Below are positions 1 through 9,269 of a DNA stretch of 64,000 bases, in pieces. The notes beneath the pieces were generated by a model, which was given only the letters and a program-made list of their open reading frames with translations, was not told where the DNA came from and searched no databases. The stretch's first letter is position 1. Each line of letters begins with the position of its first letter. The stretch comes from CAURNT01 sp963526495 (GTDB taxonomy: Bacteria > Fusobacteriota > Fusobacteriia > Fusobacteriales > Leptotrichiaceae), in contig CAURNT010000003.1 in the NCBI GenBank assembly GCA_963526495.1, forward strand, positions 30,933 through 94,932. The letters are read 5' to 3'. Both the position numbers and the translations under genes were made by a program.

Positions 1-20
1 TCATATAATTAATATATTTT

Positions 21-55
21 AAGGACTACATTTATATTAAATGTGGTCCTTTTTT
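21..55 (+). terminator. Rho-independent terminator of the upstream gene
   Basis: A near-perfect hairpin (left arm 21-34 starting AAGGACTACATT, right arm 38-50 ending TGTGGTCCTT) is followed by five or more T. It closes whatever lies to the left of the window. Confidence 0.85.
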
Positions 56-92
56 GTTTTTTTATTTGCTTAAAAAGAACTGTATAAATATA

Positions 93-121
93 TTGAAAAA
101 ATACCAAATTTATGATAAGAT
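93..121 (+). promoter_or_regulatory. Sigma-70 type promoter of the rny operon
   Basis: TTGAAA (93-98), a 17-bp spacer and TAAGAT (116-121) with an extended -10 TG at 113-114. It sits just after the terminator and about 20 bp before the first start codon, so it probably drives the whole 140-8324 operon. Confidence 0.7.
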
Positions 122-139
122 AAATACAATGGGAGGAAT

Positions 140-535
140 ATGAAAAAAGTTATTTTATATATAAGTTTTTTGTTATTCTTTAGCTGTTCTAGTATTCAAA
201 GTAATAGAATATTAACAGTTGATGATAAGAATAATATTGTAAGTGAAATTGTTAAGGTTCAAGAATATATTGTATTAAAAGCTAAGGATAATAATAAAGA
301 AGAAATAAAGAAAAAGATAGTTAATTCTTTTTTAAATAACATTAAATTTTCTTATTTAAATAATTATGATTTATCTAATATGACACTTTTATTTTCAGAA
401 GATATAGAAGTAGTATCTGAAAATAGAGCAAAAAGTATTATGTTGATAAATTATGAATTAGAAACTATGTATTTTGATATAGTTTGGGTAAAGTATAATA
501 GTGAATGGAAAATAGAAAGTATAAACCCAGAATAA
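140..535 (+). CDS. Small predicted lipoprotein, function unknown
   Basis: 131 residues. The N-terminus (MKK, then a hydrophobic stretch ending FFSC) is a lipoprotein signal with the lipidated Cys at residue 16, so the mature protein should be membrane-anchored and face the periplasm. The ATG at 140 is preceded by GGGAGG at 131-136. The C-terminal part, with alternating strands ending in WVKYNSEWKIESI, resembles the last strand of NTF2/SnoaL-like folds, but that is only an impression. It is the first gene of the rny operon, 23 bp upstream of rny. I do not recognise the family; a role in the envelope is inferred only from the signal. Confidence 0.7.
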   Translation: MKKVILYISFLLFFSCSSIQSNRILTVDDKNNIVSEIVKVQEYIVLKAKDNNKEEIKKKIVNSFLNNIKFSYLNNYDLSNMTLLFSEDIEVVSENRAKSIMLINYELETMYFDIVWVKYNSEWKIESINPE

Positions 536-558
536 AGAACTAAAGAGAGGAGAAAGAA

Positions 559-2133
559 GTGTTTAATTTAATTGTAGTATTACTTTCAATTGTAATAATC
601 GCAGTAGTTTTAGTAATAGGATTTAATAAAATAAACAATAAATTTGTTACTAAATATGGTGAATATAGTGATTTAGAATTAATGATAGTAAATTTGAAGC
701 GTAAGTTAGAAACAGATAAAAAAGATATAGAAAGAGAAATTGAATCTTTAAGAAAAGAAGAAAATTTAAAAGTAAAAGAAGAAATATTGGCACAAAAAAA
801 ACTTGCTGATGAAGAAATAAAAATAATGAAATCTGAAATTTTATTAAAAGAGGAAAGAATTTCTAAAAAAGAAGAAAATTTAGAAATAAGAACTAATAAA
901 CTTGAAGAAAAAGAAGCTAAACTTGAAGAAAAAAAAGAGAAGATTTTAGAAATAGAAAATGAATTAAATGCAATGTTTGAGAAAAAAGAAAAAGAATTAG
1001 AAAGAATTTCAGGTTTAACAAGTGAAGAAGCACGTGAACTTATACTTAATAAGTTAGAGGGCGAACTTGAGCACGATAAAGCTGTTATGATAAGAGATTT
1101 TGAGTATAATTTAAGTAGAGAAAAGGAAAGAATTGCAAAATCAACTATAGCTGTGGCTATAAATAAAGCAGCCTCTGATTATGTTGCAGATGCTACTATA
1201 TCTGTAGTTCAACTTCCTAGTGAAGAAATGAAGGGAAGAATTATAGGTAAAGAAGGTAGAAATATTAGAGCATTAGAGGCAGCAACAGGTGTTGATTTAA
1301 TAATAGATGATACTCCAGAAGCTGTTGTACTTTCATCATTTGATGGTGTTAGAAGAGAAGTTGCAAGACTTGCACTTGAAAAATTAATACAAGATGGAAG
1401 AATACATCCAACTAAGATAGAAGAATTAGTAGAAAAATCTATATCTGAAGTTGAAGAATCAACAATAAATGCAGCAGAGGAAGCTATAATTGAAGTTGGA
1501 ATACATTCGTTACCTAAAGAAGTTCTTAAAACTTTAGGTAGATTAAAATATAGAACTTCATTTGGGCAAAATGTTTTACAACATTCAATAGAAGTTGCAC
1601 ATCTTTGTGCTGCATTAGCTACAGAATTAGGAGCTAATGTAGATATAGCTAAACGTGCTGGATTGTTACATGATATAGGTAAAGCTTTTTCTCACGAACA
1701 AGAAGGATCACATGCTATAAATGGTGCAGAATTTTTAAAACGTCATTCTAGAGAAAATGAATTAGTAATTAATGCAGTTGAATCTCATCATAATGAAGTA
1801 GAACCTAAATCAGTAGAAGCAATAATAGTACAAGCAGCTGATGCAATAAGTGCAGCAAGACCAGGAGCTAGACGTGAAACTTTAACAAATTATTTAAAAC
1901 GTCTAGAACAATTAGAAGAAATAGCAAATTCACATGAAGGTATAGAAAGTTCTTATGCAATACAAGCAGGAAGAGAGTTAAGATTGATAGTTAAACCAGA
2001 AGAAATAAGTGATGATCAGGCTGTAATACTTTCAAGAGAAGTTGTTAAAGAAATAGAAGAAAAAATGCAATATCCAGGACAAATAAAGGTTACTGTTATT
2101 AGAGAAACTAGATCAACTGAATATGCAAAATAA
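559..2133 (+). CDS. rny: Ribonuclease Y
   Basis: RNase Y, the membrane-tethered endoribonuclease that initiates mRNA decay. 524 residues, the usual length. In order: an N-terminal transmembrane helix (about 3-22), a long charged coiled coil (about 40-195), a KH RNA-binding domain with the GRIIGKEGRNIR loop at 226-237, and an HD hydrolase domain with LLHDIGKA around H371-D372 that holds the catalytic metal pair. The start is GTG at 559, fixed by AGGAG at 548-552. It is followed by ymdB, the same neighbour as in Bacillus; YmdB is reported to act with RNase Y. Together with rnj at 54822, this gives a Gram-positive-style decay system in a diderm. Confidence 0.97.
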   Translation: MFNLIVVLLSIVIIAVVLVIGFNKINNKFVTKYGEYSDLELMIVNLKRKLETDKKDIEREIESLRKEENLKVKEEILAQKKLADEEIKIMKSEILLKEERISKKEENLEIRTNKLEEKEAKLEEKKEKILEIENELNAMFEKKEKELERISGLTSEEARELILNKLEGELEHDKAVMIRDFEYNLSREKERIAKSTIAVAINKAASDYVADATISVVQLPSEEMKGRIIGKEGRNIRALEAATGVDLIIDDTPEAVVLSSFDGVRREVARLALEKLIQDGRIHPTKIEELVEKSISEVEESTINAAEEAIIEVGIHSLPKEVLKTLGRLKYRTSFGQNVLQHSIEVAHLCAALATELGANVDIAKRAGLLHDIGKAFSHEQEGSHAINGAEFLKRHSRENELVINAVESHHNEVEPKSVEAIIVQAADAISAARPGARRETLTNYLKRLEQLEEIANSHEGIESSYAIQAGRELRLIVKPEEISDDQAVILSREVVKEIEEKMQYPGQIKVTVIRETRSTEYAK

Positions 2134-2136
2134 ATA

Positions 2137-2165
2137 TAAGCAGTCAATAGACTGCTTAAATTTTT
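2137..2165 (+). terminator. Hairpin between rny and ymdB
   Basis: Perfect 9-bp stem (2137-2145 with 2150-2158, loop AATA), then AA and five T. The gap to ymdB is only 45 bp and no new promoter is obvious, so it probably acts as a partial terminator or a 3'-end stabiliser for rny mRNA rather than a full stop. Confidence 0.65.
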
Positions 2166-2178
2166 AGATTGGAGAATT

Positions 2179-2961
2179 ATGAAGTTTTTAATGGTTGGAG
2201 ATGTTATGGGATTTCCAGGAGAAAATGCTTTAAACAAATTTTTAGCTAAAAGAGGGGAAGATTATGATTTTATCATAGTAAATGGGGAAAATGTTGATAA
2301 AGGCTATGGGATAACACCTAATATTGCCAAAAATATGTTTTTAAATGGTGTGGATGTTATAACTTTAGGTAATCATTCATTTGATAAAAGAGATATATTT
2401 TCTTATCTTGATAAAGAAAATAGGATAGTTAGACCATATAATATGCATGAAGGAGCACCGGGAGCAGGTTATACAATAATTAATAAAAATGGAATAAAAA
2501 TTTGTGTAATAAGTATACAAGGTAAGATTTATATGTCAAATACAATGGAATGTCCTTTTAAATCAATAGATATTCTTTTAGAAAAAATAAAGAATAAAGC
2601 TGAAATAATAATAATAGATTTCCATGCTGAAGTGACTTCAGAAAAAATTGCGATGGGATGGAATGTTGCTGGTAAAGTTTCTGCAATATATGGTACTCAT
2701 ACACATGTTCAAACTGCTGATAATAAGATACTTTTAGGAAAAACTGCATATATTAGTGATGTTGGTATGACAGGTGGTCATGGTGGTGTTATAGGTATGG
2801 ATAAAAAAAATGTTCTATATAGATTTAAAACAGGTATGCCAACTCAACTTAAGGTATGTGAAGATGATGTTAGAATAAATGCCATAGAAGTTATAATAGA
2901 TGAAAAAACAGGATATGCAAAAAAAATTGATAAAATTAATATGAGTTATGAGGAGATATAA
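2179..2961 (+). CDS. ymdB: YmdB-family metallophosphoesterase
   Basis: Calcineurin-like phosphoesterase of the TIGR00282/YmdB type; the Bacillus homologue hydrolyses 2',3'-cyclic nucleotides and influences RNase Y-dependent decay and biofilm choice. 260 residues, full length, cytosolic (no signal). Metal-binding motifs are all present: GDVMG (D8), NGEN at 35-38, GNHSFD at 64-69, then DFHAE, GTHTHVQTAD and GMTGGHGG further along. It follows rny by 45 bp and overlaps the start of cmk by one base (TAATG), so it is translated as part of the same operon. The rny-ymdB pairing supports the assignment. Confidence 0.93.
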   Translation: MKFLMVGDVMGFPGENALNKFLAKRGEDYDFIIVNGENVDKGYGITPNIAKNMFLNGVDVITLGNHSFDKRDIFSYLDKENRIVRPYNMHEGAPGAGYTIINKNGIKICVISIQGKIYMSNTMECPFKSIDILLEKIKNKAEIIIIDFHAEVTSEKIAMGWNVAGKVSAIYGTHTHVQTADNKILLGKTAYISDVGMTGGHGGVIGMDKKNVLYRFKTGMPTQLKVCEDDVRINAIEVIIDEKTGYAKKIDKINMSYEEI

Positions 2962-3587
2962 TGAGAATTGCTATTGATGGACCATCTGGAAGTGGTAAAA
3001 GTAGTGTTGCAAAAGCTGTAGCAAAAAGATTAGGTTTATTACATTTAGATACGGGTGGAATGTATAGAACATTGGGATATAAGGTTATTAAAGATAATTT
3101 AAATTTAGAGAATATAGAAGAAGTTTTAAAAAATTTAGATTTAAAGATAGTAAATAAAAAATTCTTTTTAGATGGTGAAGATGTTAGTAAAAAGATAAGA
3201 AGTAATGAAGTTTCTAAAATAGCATCAAAAGTATCTTCTATTAAATCCGTTAGAGAATATATGGTAAACTTACAAAGAGAAATATCTTCTAATAATGATG
3301 TAATACTAGATGGTAGAGATATAGGAACTGTGGTTTTTCCAAATGCTGAAGTTAAAATATATTTAACAGCTAGTCCAGAAGTTAGAGCAAATAGAAGATA
3401 TTTAGAAGATGGAAGTTTGAGTTATGAAAAAATTTTAGAAGATATATTAAAAAGAGATTATGATGATAGTCATAGAGAACATTCTCCATTAAAAGTTGCA
3501 GATGGGGCTAAAATAATAGATACAGATAATCTTAGTTTTGAAGAGGTAGTAGAAAAAATAATAGGAGTTATTAAAAATGAGATCTAA
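2961..3587 (+). CDS. cmk: Cytidylate kinase
   Basis: Phosphorylates CMP/dCMP to the diphosphate with ATP in pyrimidine salvage. 208 residues, slightly short but within the family range. The P-loop GPSGSGKSS lies at residues 7-15, LDTGGMYR (substrate-binding region) at about 31-38, and LDGRDIGTVVFP, the characteristic Cmk signature, in the middle of the protein. The ATG overlaps the ymdB stop by one base, and the 3' end overlaps alr by 11 bp, so expression is coupled to both neighbours. No oddities seen. Confidence 0.95.
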   Translation: MRIAIDGPSGSGKSSVAKAVAKRLGLLHLDTGGMYRTLGYKVIKDNLNLENIEEVLKNLDLKIVNKKFFLDGEDVSKKIRSNEVSKIASKVSSIKSVREYMVNLQREISSNNDVILDGRDIGTVVFPNAEVKIYLTASPEVRANRRYLEDGSLSYEKILEDILKRDYDDSHREHSPLKVADGAKIIDTDNLSFEEVVEKIIGVIKNEI

Positions 3588-4608
3588 GGCTATAATCAAT
3601 CTTGATAATTTAAAATATAATTTAGATTTAATAACTGAAAAAATTGATAAAGAAAAAATGATGTTAGTTGTTAAAGCTAATGCTTATGGTATGGGAGCTA
3701 AAGAAATAGTTGAATTTGCAATAAAATATGGTATAAAATTTTATGCTGTTGCAACAATAGAAGAAGCAATGGAAATAAGAAAAATAGATGAAAATATTAG
3801 AATACTGATATTATCTTTAGTTGAGCTTGAGTATATAGAATTTCTTGTGAAAAATAATATAGATATAACTATATCAAGATTTGAAGAAATAGAATATATA
3901 TTAAGTAGAAATATAAAAGGAAACTTTCATATAGCATATGATACTGGTATGGGAAGAATTGGTTTTGACTCTAAAAACATAGAAAAAGCTTTAGATATGT
4001 TAAAACCTATTGGTATATTTTCTCATTTAACTTCTGCTGATAGTAATGAAGAATTTACTAAATTACAATATAAAAGATTTATTGAAATAGCTGATAAATA
4101 CGATATAAAATATAAGCATTTTTTAAATAGTTTTGGAACGGAAAATTACAACTCATATTTTAATGAATTTAATTTATATAGAATAGGAATATTAGCCTAT
4201 GGTGGTGAATTGAATAATAAATATAAACCTGTAATGACTTTAAAAGGGAGAGTAAGTTTTGTTAAAAAACTTAATGAAGATTGGAATATAGGGTATTCAA
4301 ATACCTTTGAAGCTAAAAAAGGAGATATTATTGTTACAGTATCAATGGGGTATGCTGATGGATTATTTAGATTTTTATCTAATAAGGGATATGTTTATTT
4401 TAATAATAGAAAATATAAGATTATAGGGAATATTTGTATGGATCAATTTATGGTACTTGGCGATGAAAATATACAAGTTGGAGATTTTGTTGAAATATTT
4501 GGAGAAAATATACTGGTTAAAGATGTTGCAAAAAGTATAGGGACTATAAGTTATGAGTTGTTATGTGCTGTATCAAATAGAGTAGAAAGAGTATATAAAG
4601 GAGGGTAA
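3577..4608 (+). CDS. alr: Alanine racemase
   Basis: PLP enzyme converting L-Ala to D-Ala for peptidoglycan. 343 residues, at the short end of the family. The PLP lysine is K33 in VVKANAYGMG. HIAYDTGMGRIGF is the conserved barrel segment, and the second catalytic base is probably Y240 in NIGYSNTF, with NICMDQFMV and SNRVERVY in the C-terminal beta domain. The start overlaps cmk by 11 bp. With rodA three genes downstream, the operon has a cell-wall theme. Confidence 0.93.
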   Translation: MRSKAIINLDNLKYNLDLITEKIDKEKMMLVVKANAYGMGAKEIVEFAIKYGIKFYAVATIEEAMEIRKIDENIRILILSLVELEYIEFLVKNNIDITISRFEEIEYILSRNIKGNFHIAYDTGMGRIGFDSKNIEKALDMLKPIGIFSHLTSADSNEEFTKLQYKRFIEIADKYDIKYKHFLNSFGTENYNSYFNEFNLYRIGILAYGGELNNKYKPVMTLKGRVSFVKKLNEDWNIGYSNTFEAKKGDIIVTVSMGYADGLFRFLSNKGYVYFNNRKYKIIGNICMDQFMVLGDENIQVGDFVEIFGENILVKDVAKSIGTISYELLCAVSNRVERVYKGG

Positions 4609-4612
4609 TTTT

Positions 4613-5179
4613 ATGATATTAGATTTACTTATCATATCTATAATAGTATTAATGTTTTATTTAGGTATGAAAAAGGGATTTGTAAAAGAAGCATTTAATT
4701 TAATAAAATTTATGTTAATAATATATTTAGTTCCTAAGTTTACTGATATAGTTATTTCTTTATTTTCACTTGATGAAGAAAATGTAATAAATAAGTATAT
4801 AATATACATTTGTGCATTTATTTTTCTATATATAGCACTTACTCTAGTTATTGGTATATTATCTAAGATTATGGATGTTTCAATATTATCATTGTTTAAT
4901 AAGTTATTAGGTGGAGTATTTGGGATTATAAAAGCAAGTGTAATAATTTTTTTGATATTCATAATACTTTTATTTTCATCAGAAAAATCAGAAAATATGA
5001 AAAATTTATTAGAAAATAGTATAAGCATAGAATATATTTCTATATATTTGGGACCATATAATAATTTATTTCCAGACTATATAAGTACGAAATTAGATGA
5101 TTTTAATATATATAATCAAGAAAAACAATATAAGAGAAGTCTACTTAAAAGTATAGAAAAGAGAGGTTTAAATGAGTAA
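4613..5179 (+). CDS. CvpA-like small integral membrane protein
   Basis: 188 residues with about four hydrophobic helices: near 1-18, 27-50, 64-87 and 98-122. The opening (a short helix, then YLGMKKGFVKEAFNLIK) matches the CvpA family pattern, in which a glycine- and lysine-containing turn follows the first helix. CvpA proteins lie in the inner membrane and have been linked to envelope stress and colicin V export; their exact function is unsettled. Its RBS GGAGGG lies in the last codons of alr, and it overlaps the downstream peptidase by 8 bp. The charged tail (about 150-188) is probably cytoplasmic. Confidence 0.7.
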   Translation: MILDLLIISIIVLMFYLGMKKGFVKEAFNLIKFMLIIYLVPKFTDIVISLFSLDEENVINKYIIYICAFIFLYIALTLVIGILSKIMDVSILSLFNKLLGGVFGIIKASVIIFLIFIILLFSSEKSENMKNLLENSISIEYISIYLGPYNNLFPDYISTKLDDFNIYNQEKQYKRSLLKSIEKRGLNE

Positions 5180-6392
5180 GATTTTAGATATTTTAGGAAT
5201 TAAAGTAATTTTGAATAAAATAGATACAGATAGAACTTTTTCTTTGAGTTTAGTATTTAATACTGGGTCAAAAAATGAAAGAGATGATGAGAGAGGACTT
5301 TCACATTTATTAGAACACATGATGTTTACAGGAACTAAAAAAAGAACATCTTATGAAATAAGTGAAGAAATGGATTTTTATGGTGCTGACTTTAATGCGT
5401 ATACTTCAAAAGAAGTTACAGCATATTATTTTAATTCATTATCTTCTAAACAAAAAGAAACAACAGATATTATGTTTGATATGATAGTAAATCCTATTTT
5501 TCCTGAAGAACAGTTAAAAAAAGAGAAGGAAATAATATTTGAAGAAATAAATATGAGTAATGATGAAACTGCAAAAATTGTATATGATATGATGTATAGT
5601 GAATTATTTAAAGGTAATATTTCTAAAAATGTTATAGGTTCTACTGAAAGTGTAGGAGGATTTACTAGAGATAATTTAATAGATTACTATAATAGAAGAT
5701 ATACTAGAGATAATTTGATAATTTCAATATCAGGAAATTTTGATGAAGAATTGTTAATATCTATGATTAAAGAATATTTTGTTAATATGAAAGAAACTAA
5801 AGTTGATGATAAATATCCTATAAATGATATATTGAATAAGCAAGTTTCTATAAAAAAAGAATTAAATCAATTAAATATATATATGGTGACAAAAATACAT
5901 AATAATAAGACTGATATATATAATGATTATGTGACAACTATTGTAGAGTATATATTAGGAGATGGATTTAGTTCAAGATTATTCCAAGAAATTAGAGAAA
6001 AAAGAATGCTGGCTTATTCAGTTTATTCATTTGGTATAAATTTTAAAGAATTAAATGGGTTAGGTATTTATATAGGAACATCTAAAAATAAATATAATGA
6101 AGCTATAGAAGTTACAAATGAAGTTATAGAAAAAATGAAAAATGAGGGAATTACAGAAAGAGAACTTGAAAAAACTAAAAATTATATTTTATCTTCAAGA
6201 GCTTCATCTAAAGATAATTATAAGTTAGCGTTTAGATATTCTTCAATGTATAGGAAGTATTCTAAAATATATCTTGATAAAGATATAGAAGATATTTTAG
6301 CTAAAATTAGTGTAAATGAAGTAAATGATAAAATAAATGAAATATTGAATAATTTTAGTACGTGTATAATTGGTGATATAGATGGTGAGTGA
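5172..6392 (+). CDS. M16-family (pitrilysin-like) zinc peptidase
   Basis: 406-residue insulinase-type metallopeptidase, the size of the bacterial M16B single-chain forms. The inverted zinc motif HLLEH is at 45-49 (H45, E48, H49), and the distal zinc Glu is most likely E125 in the EEINMSND segment, the expected 75-76 residues later. The C-terminal half has the usual FSSRLFQEIREKRMLAYSVYS substrate-binding motif. No signal peptide, so it is probably cytosolic. It is translationally coupled to the CvpA-like gene (8-bp overlap) and to rodA (11-bp overlap). Physiological substrate unknown. Confidence 0.9.
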   Translation: MSKILDILGIKVILNKIDTDRTFSLSLVFNTGSKNERDDERGLSHLLEHMMFTGTKKRTSYEISEEMDFYGADFNAYTSKEVTAYYFNSLSSKQKETTDIMFDMIVNPIFPEEQLKKEKEIIFEEINMSNDETAKIVYDMMYSELFKGNISKNVIGSTESVGGFTRDNLIDYYNRRYTRDNLIISISGNFDEELLISMIKEYFVNMKETKVDDKYPINDILNKQVSIKKELNQLNIYMVTKIHNNKTDIYNDYVTTIVEYILGDGFSSRLFQEIREKRMLAYSVYSFGINFKELNGLGIYIGTSKNKYNEAIEVTNEVIEKMKNEGITERELEKTKNYILSSRASSKDNYKLAFRYSSMYRKYSKIYLDKDIEDILAKISVNEVNDKINEILNNFSTCIIGDIDGE

Positions 6393-7488
6393 TAAAAGAA
6401 ATTCACATAAATTTAGTTATAAAATAGCTAGAATTAATAAATTACTATTATTTGTTGTTTATTTATTAGTTACTATTAGTACATTATTTGTTTATAGTGC
6501 TACAAGAAATATTAGTTATGTAAAAAATAATATATTATGGATAATTATAGGTACAGTAATAATGATACTTATTATGTTATTTGATTATAGAGTTACTAAA
6601 AAATATATAAATTATATATATATATTATCTTTATTAACATTGGGATATACTAAATTTTTTGGAGTTACAAAGCTTGGTGCAAAAAGATGGATAGATTTTG
6701 GATTTATACAAATACAACCTTCTGAATTTATTAAAATTTTTCTTATTATGATATATTCCTTTTGGATAGTAAAAAGATTTAAAAATGGTATAAATAGTCT
6801 TAAAGATATAATATTATCTTTTGCTCCAGGTATACCGATATTAGCATTACTTTTATTACAACCAGATCTTGGAACTACACTTATACTTTGCTTTTCATTT
6901 TTGTGTATATTGATATTATATAATGCTTATATGAAACCGATAGTTATGATATTCATAACATTATTAATTTTATCAGCTCCTATATATACCTTTGTTCTTC
7001 ATGATTATCAAAAAGTAAGAATAGAAACTTTTTTAAATCCTGAAAAAGATTTGAAAAATAAAGGTTGGCATGTTGCACAGTCTAAGATTTCTATAGGGTC
7101 TGGAAGACTTACAGGTAAAGGTTATCTTGATGGTAGTCAGAGTAGATTAAAGTTTTTACCTGAATCACAAACAGATTTCATATTTTCAGTAATAGGTGAG
7201 GAAATAGGATTTATTGGTTCAACTGGTGTTCTTTTACTTTATTTTTTACTAATATGGTCTTTAATAAATACATCAAAAATAATAGTAGATAGTTATGGAA
7301 GAATAATATTATATGGACTTTCTGGAATATTTTTAGCTCATGTAATAATAAATGTAGGAATGACAGTAGGTTTAGTGCCAGTTACAGGTAAACCGTTATT
7401 GTTGATGAGTTATGGAGGTTCATCATTTTTATCAGCATTTATGATGATAGGATTGGCTCAAAGTATAAAAATGCATAATGAGGATTAG
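6382..7488 (+). CDS. rodA: SEDS-family peptidoglycan polymerase RodA
   Basis: Multi-pass (about ten helices) SEDS glycosyltransferase that polymerises lipid II for cell elongation, working with a class B PBP. 368 residues. Diagnostic parts: GAKRWIDFGFIQIQPSEF, QPDLGTTL (carrying the SEDS catalytic-region Asp), HVAQSKISIGSGRLTGKGYLDGS, FLPESQTDFIFSVIGEE and the C-terminal VTGKPLLLMSYGGSS. The QSKISIGSG and GKGYLDGSQ loops look more like RodA than FtsW. The ATG at 6382 overlaps the peptidase gene; a GTG one codon later is an alternative start. A bacillary cell shape would fit a functional RodA. Confidence 0.88.
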   Translation: MVSDKRNSHKFSYKIARINKLLLFVVYLLVTISTLFVYSATRNISYVKNNILWIIIGTVIMILIMLFDYRVTKKYINYIYILSLLTLGYTKFFGVTKLGAKRWIDFGFIQIQPSEFIKIFLIMIYSFWIVKRFKNGINSLKDIILSFAPGIPILALLLLQPDLGTTLILCFSFLCILILYNAYMKPIVMIFITLLILSAPIYTFVLHDYQKVRIETFLNPEKDLKNKGWHVAQSKISIGSGRLTGKGYLDGSQSRLKFLPESQTDFIFSVIGEEIGFIGSTGVLLLYFLLIWSLINTSKIIVDSYGRIILYGLSGIFLAHVIINVGMTVGLVPVTGKPLLLMSYGGSSFLSAFMMIGLAQSIKMHNED

Positions 7489-7490
7489 AT

Positions 7491-8324
7491 ATGAAATATA
7501 TAGTAGATATTAATAGTGAAAATATGAGATTAGATAAGTTTATTAGGAAATATTCTGAAGAAACAAGTTTAAGTGTTTTATTTTCTTTAATTAGAAAAGG
7601 TCAAATAAAAGTTAATTCTAAAAAATCTAAGGAAAATTATAGACTGCAAAAAGGAGATGAGATATATCTTCCTGAAAGTGCTAAAATTAATTTTGAAAAT
7701 AAGAAAAATGTCAAAATATATAATAATTCATTAAAAGAAATGATAGTATTTGAAGATGAAAATATATTTGTTGTAAATAAACCTGTAGGAGTAGCTATGC
7801 ATAAAGGTGATGGTCATGAATATGGACTTTCCGAAATGGCTAAGGAATATTTTAAATCTCAAGATGTTAATTTTTCAAATAGATTAGATATAAAAACTGA
7901 AGGTTTGGTTATAGGAGCTAAAAATCTTAAATTTTTAAGACTTATTAATGAAGAAATAAGGGAAAAAAGAGTAGTAAAAAAATATATAGCTAAAGTAAAA
8001 AAAGGAAATCTTAAATTAAATGATGAATTTATGTCTAATAAAAAACTTTTAGTTACCAATAATAAAGTTATTGTATCAAATAAAGGTTTAGATTCTTTAA
8101 CTTATTTTAAGGTGTATAAGATAGAAAATAATATGGCTTTTATAGATATTGACCTTAAAACTGGTAGAAAACATCAAATTAGAGTTCATTTATCAGATTT
8201 AGGTTATAGTATTGTTGGAGATGATAAATATGGTGATTATTCTTCTAAAGATAGACTTTATCTTAAATGTTATAAGATAAAATTTTTAAAATATAATATA
8301 GAAATAGATAAATATTTTTTATAA
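7491..8324 (+). CDS. RluA-family pseudouridine synthase
   Basis: 277 residues. An N-terminal S4 RNA-binding domain (about 10-60, MRLDKFIRKY to KGDEIYLP) is followed by the pseudouridine synthase fold with the catalytic Asp D133 in NRLDIKTEGL, plus the LKTGRKHQIRVHL and GDDKYGD motifs. The S4 domain points to an RluC/RluD-type 23S rRNA enzyme, but the target site cannot be read from sequence. It is the last gene of the rny operon. Its final codons and stop lie inside the left copy of the 27-bp repeat that flanks the island, so the insertion left the gene intact. Confidence 0.9.
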   Translation: MKYIVDINSENMRLDKFIRKYSEETSLSVLFSLIRKGQIKVNSKKSKENYRLQKGDEIYLPESAKINFENKKNVKIYNNSLKEMIVFEDENIFVVNKPVGVAMHKGDGHEYGLSEMAKEYFKSQDVNFSNRLDIKTEGLVIGAKNLKFLRLINEEIREKRVVKKYIAKVKKGNLKLNDEFMSNKKLLVTNNKVIVSNKGLDSLTYFKVYKIENNMAFIDIDLKTGRKHQIRVHLSDLGYSIVGDDKYGDYSSKDRLYLKCYKIKFLKYNIEIDKYFL

Positions 8325-8340
8325 AGTTTTTTATATAGTA
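8314..8340 (+). repeat. Left copy of 27-bp direct repeat flanking the accessory island
   Basis: These 27 bases recur exactly at 18725-18751. The repeat covers the last codons and stop of the RluA-family gene. It is immediately followed by TGTCA, while the right copy is immediately preceded by TGACA. IS1202-type elements are known for unusually long target duplications (27 bp in the type element), which fits the transposase remnant just inside. Reading this as a target-site duplication is inference. Confidence 0.8.
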
Positions 8341-8382
8341 TGTCAATTAAAAGTGAAAATGTTTCAAAAAAAGTAAATTAAG

Positions 8383-8427
8383 AGTCCCTAAAATTTAAAA
8401 GTAAAATTTGATAATTTAGGGACTTTT
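8383..8427. terminator. Inverted repeat at the 3' end of the transposase remnant
   Basis: AGTCCCTAAA (8383-8392) pairs with TTTAGGGACT (8415-8424), with a further AT-rich pairing inside the loop. T runs after the right arm and A runs before the left arm would let it work in both directions, ending the RluA operon and the transposase remnant. Confidence 0.6.
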
Positions 8428-8430
8428 AAA

Positions 8431-9177
8431 TTAAACGTAATCAATATATGTTTCAAGTTTCTTACTCTTTTCAAGATACTTAATAAATGATTCTCTTTTC
8501 CAAGGATGAGATATAGGAGGAATATATTTTTTCTTAACTTTAACTTCAACCACATCATCAAAGTTATTAGAAACCTTTGAAATTCTTTCAACTTCTTCTA
8601 AAGAATAAATATTATCATCAACACTAGCAAACAACTTATTATCAAAAGATTTAATAACTAAAACATTACTAGAAGGTCTAGGGTAAACCTTTAAACCATT
8701 ATTATCAAGAAAAGCATAATATTTATTATTAAATCTAATACAATTACCTTTATCGACCTTTCTAGTATTAATAACAGATAATATTAAATTTAATTCTTCA
8801 ATATCATCTTGCATTTGAAACACATTTAATGTATTATTAATATTAATTGAGAACTTGTTATTGAAGTCTTCAATGAACTGTGGTAGGAACATATTAGCAC
8901 TTTCAATATCATTGATATTATTAATTCTCAATTCATTTACAAGGCATGATTGAAGGGTTCCAAATATTCTTTCAACACGCCCTTTTGCTTGAGGGGAAGA
9001 AGTAGTTCTAAAATCAATACCTAATCTATGAAAAGCATAAGCATATTGAGTAAATGTATCATTTTCTAAACTTTTATTAGATTTAAGTTTATACTCAAAT
9101 ACAGTTCTTTTATCAGTAAGTAAAGCATAAGGAATACCATAATTAATTATCATATTTAAATAACACACAATAGACAT
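8431..9177 (-). pseudogene. 5'-truncated IS1202/ISNCY-like DDE transposase
   Basis: 248 residues corresponding to the C-terminal half of an integrase-core transposase. Seen: the second catalytic Asp in YGIPYALLTDKRTVF (D22), SPQAKGRVERIFGTLQ with the catalytic Glu (E69), and a C-terminal domain ending PPISHPWKRESF, a tail typical of the IS1202 group. The N-terminal HTH region and the first catalytic Asp are missing: in frame, a stop occurs at 9181-9183 just upstream of the first Met. The cdiA-like promoter starts within 20 bp of the break. It cannot be an active transposase. The orientation places its 3' end toward the left island boundary. Confidence 0.8.
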
Positions 9178-9194
9178 TAATTAAACATGATCTA

Positions 9195-9223
9195 TTGACT
9201 ATCGCCTTAATCTATGATATAAG
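9195..9223 (+). promoter_or_regulatory. Promoter of the TpsA/CdiA-like gene
   Basis: TTGACT (9195-9200), a 17-bp spacer, TATAAG (9218-9223) and an extended -10 TG at 9215-9216. It lies between the transposase break and the start codon, with RBS AAAGGAG at 9254-9260. Confidence 0.7.
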
Positions 9224-9269
9224 AAGATAACTAAGATTAAAATAAATATATATAAAGGAGAATAAATTT

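Noticed and set aside
9178..9269. Right terminal inverted repeat of the IS next to the exoprotein gene
   Set aside because: No sequence resembling the complement of the left end (TGTCAATTAAAAG) is seen here; the only matching terminal bases are at 18720-18724.
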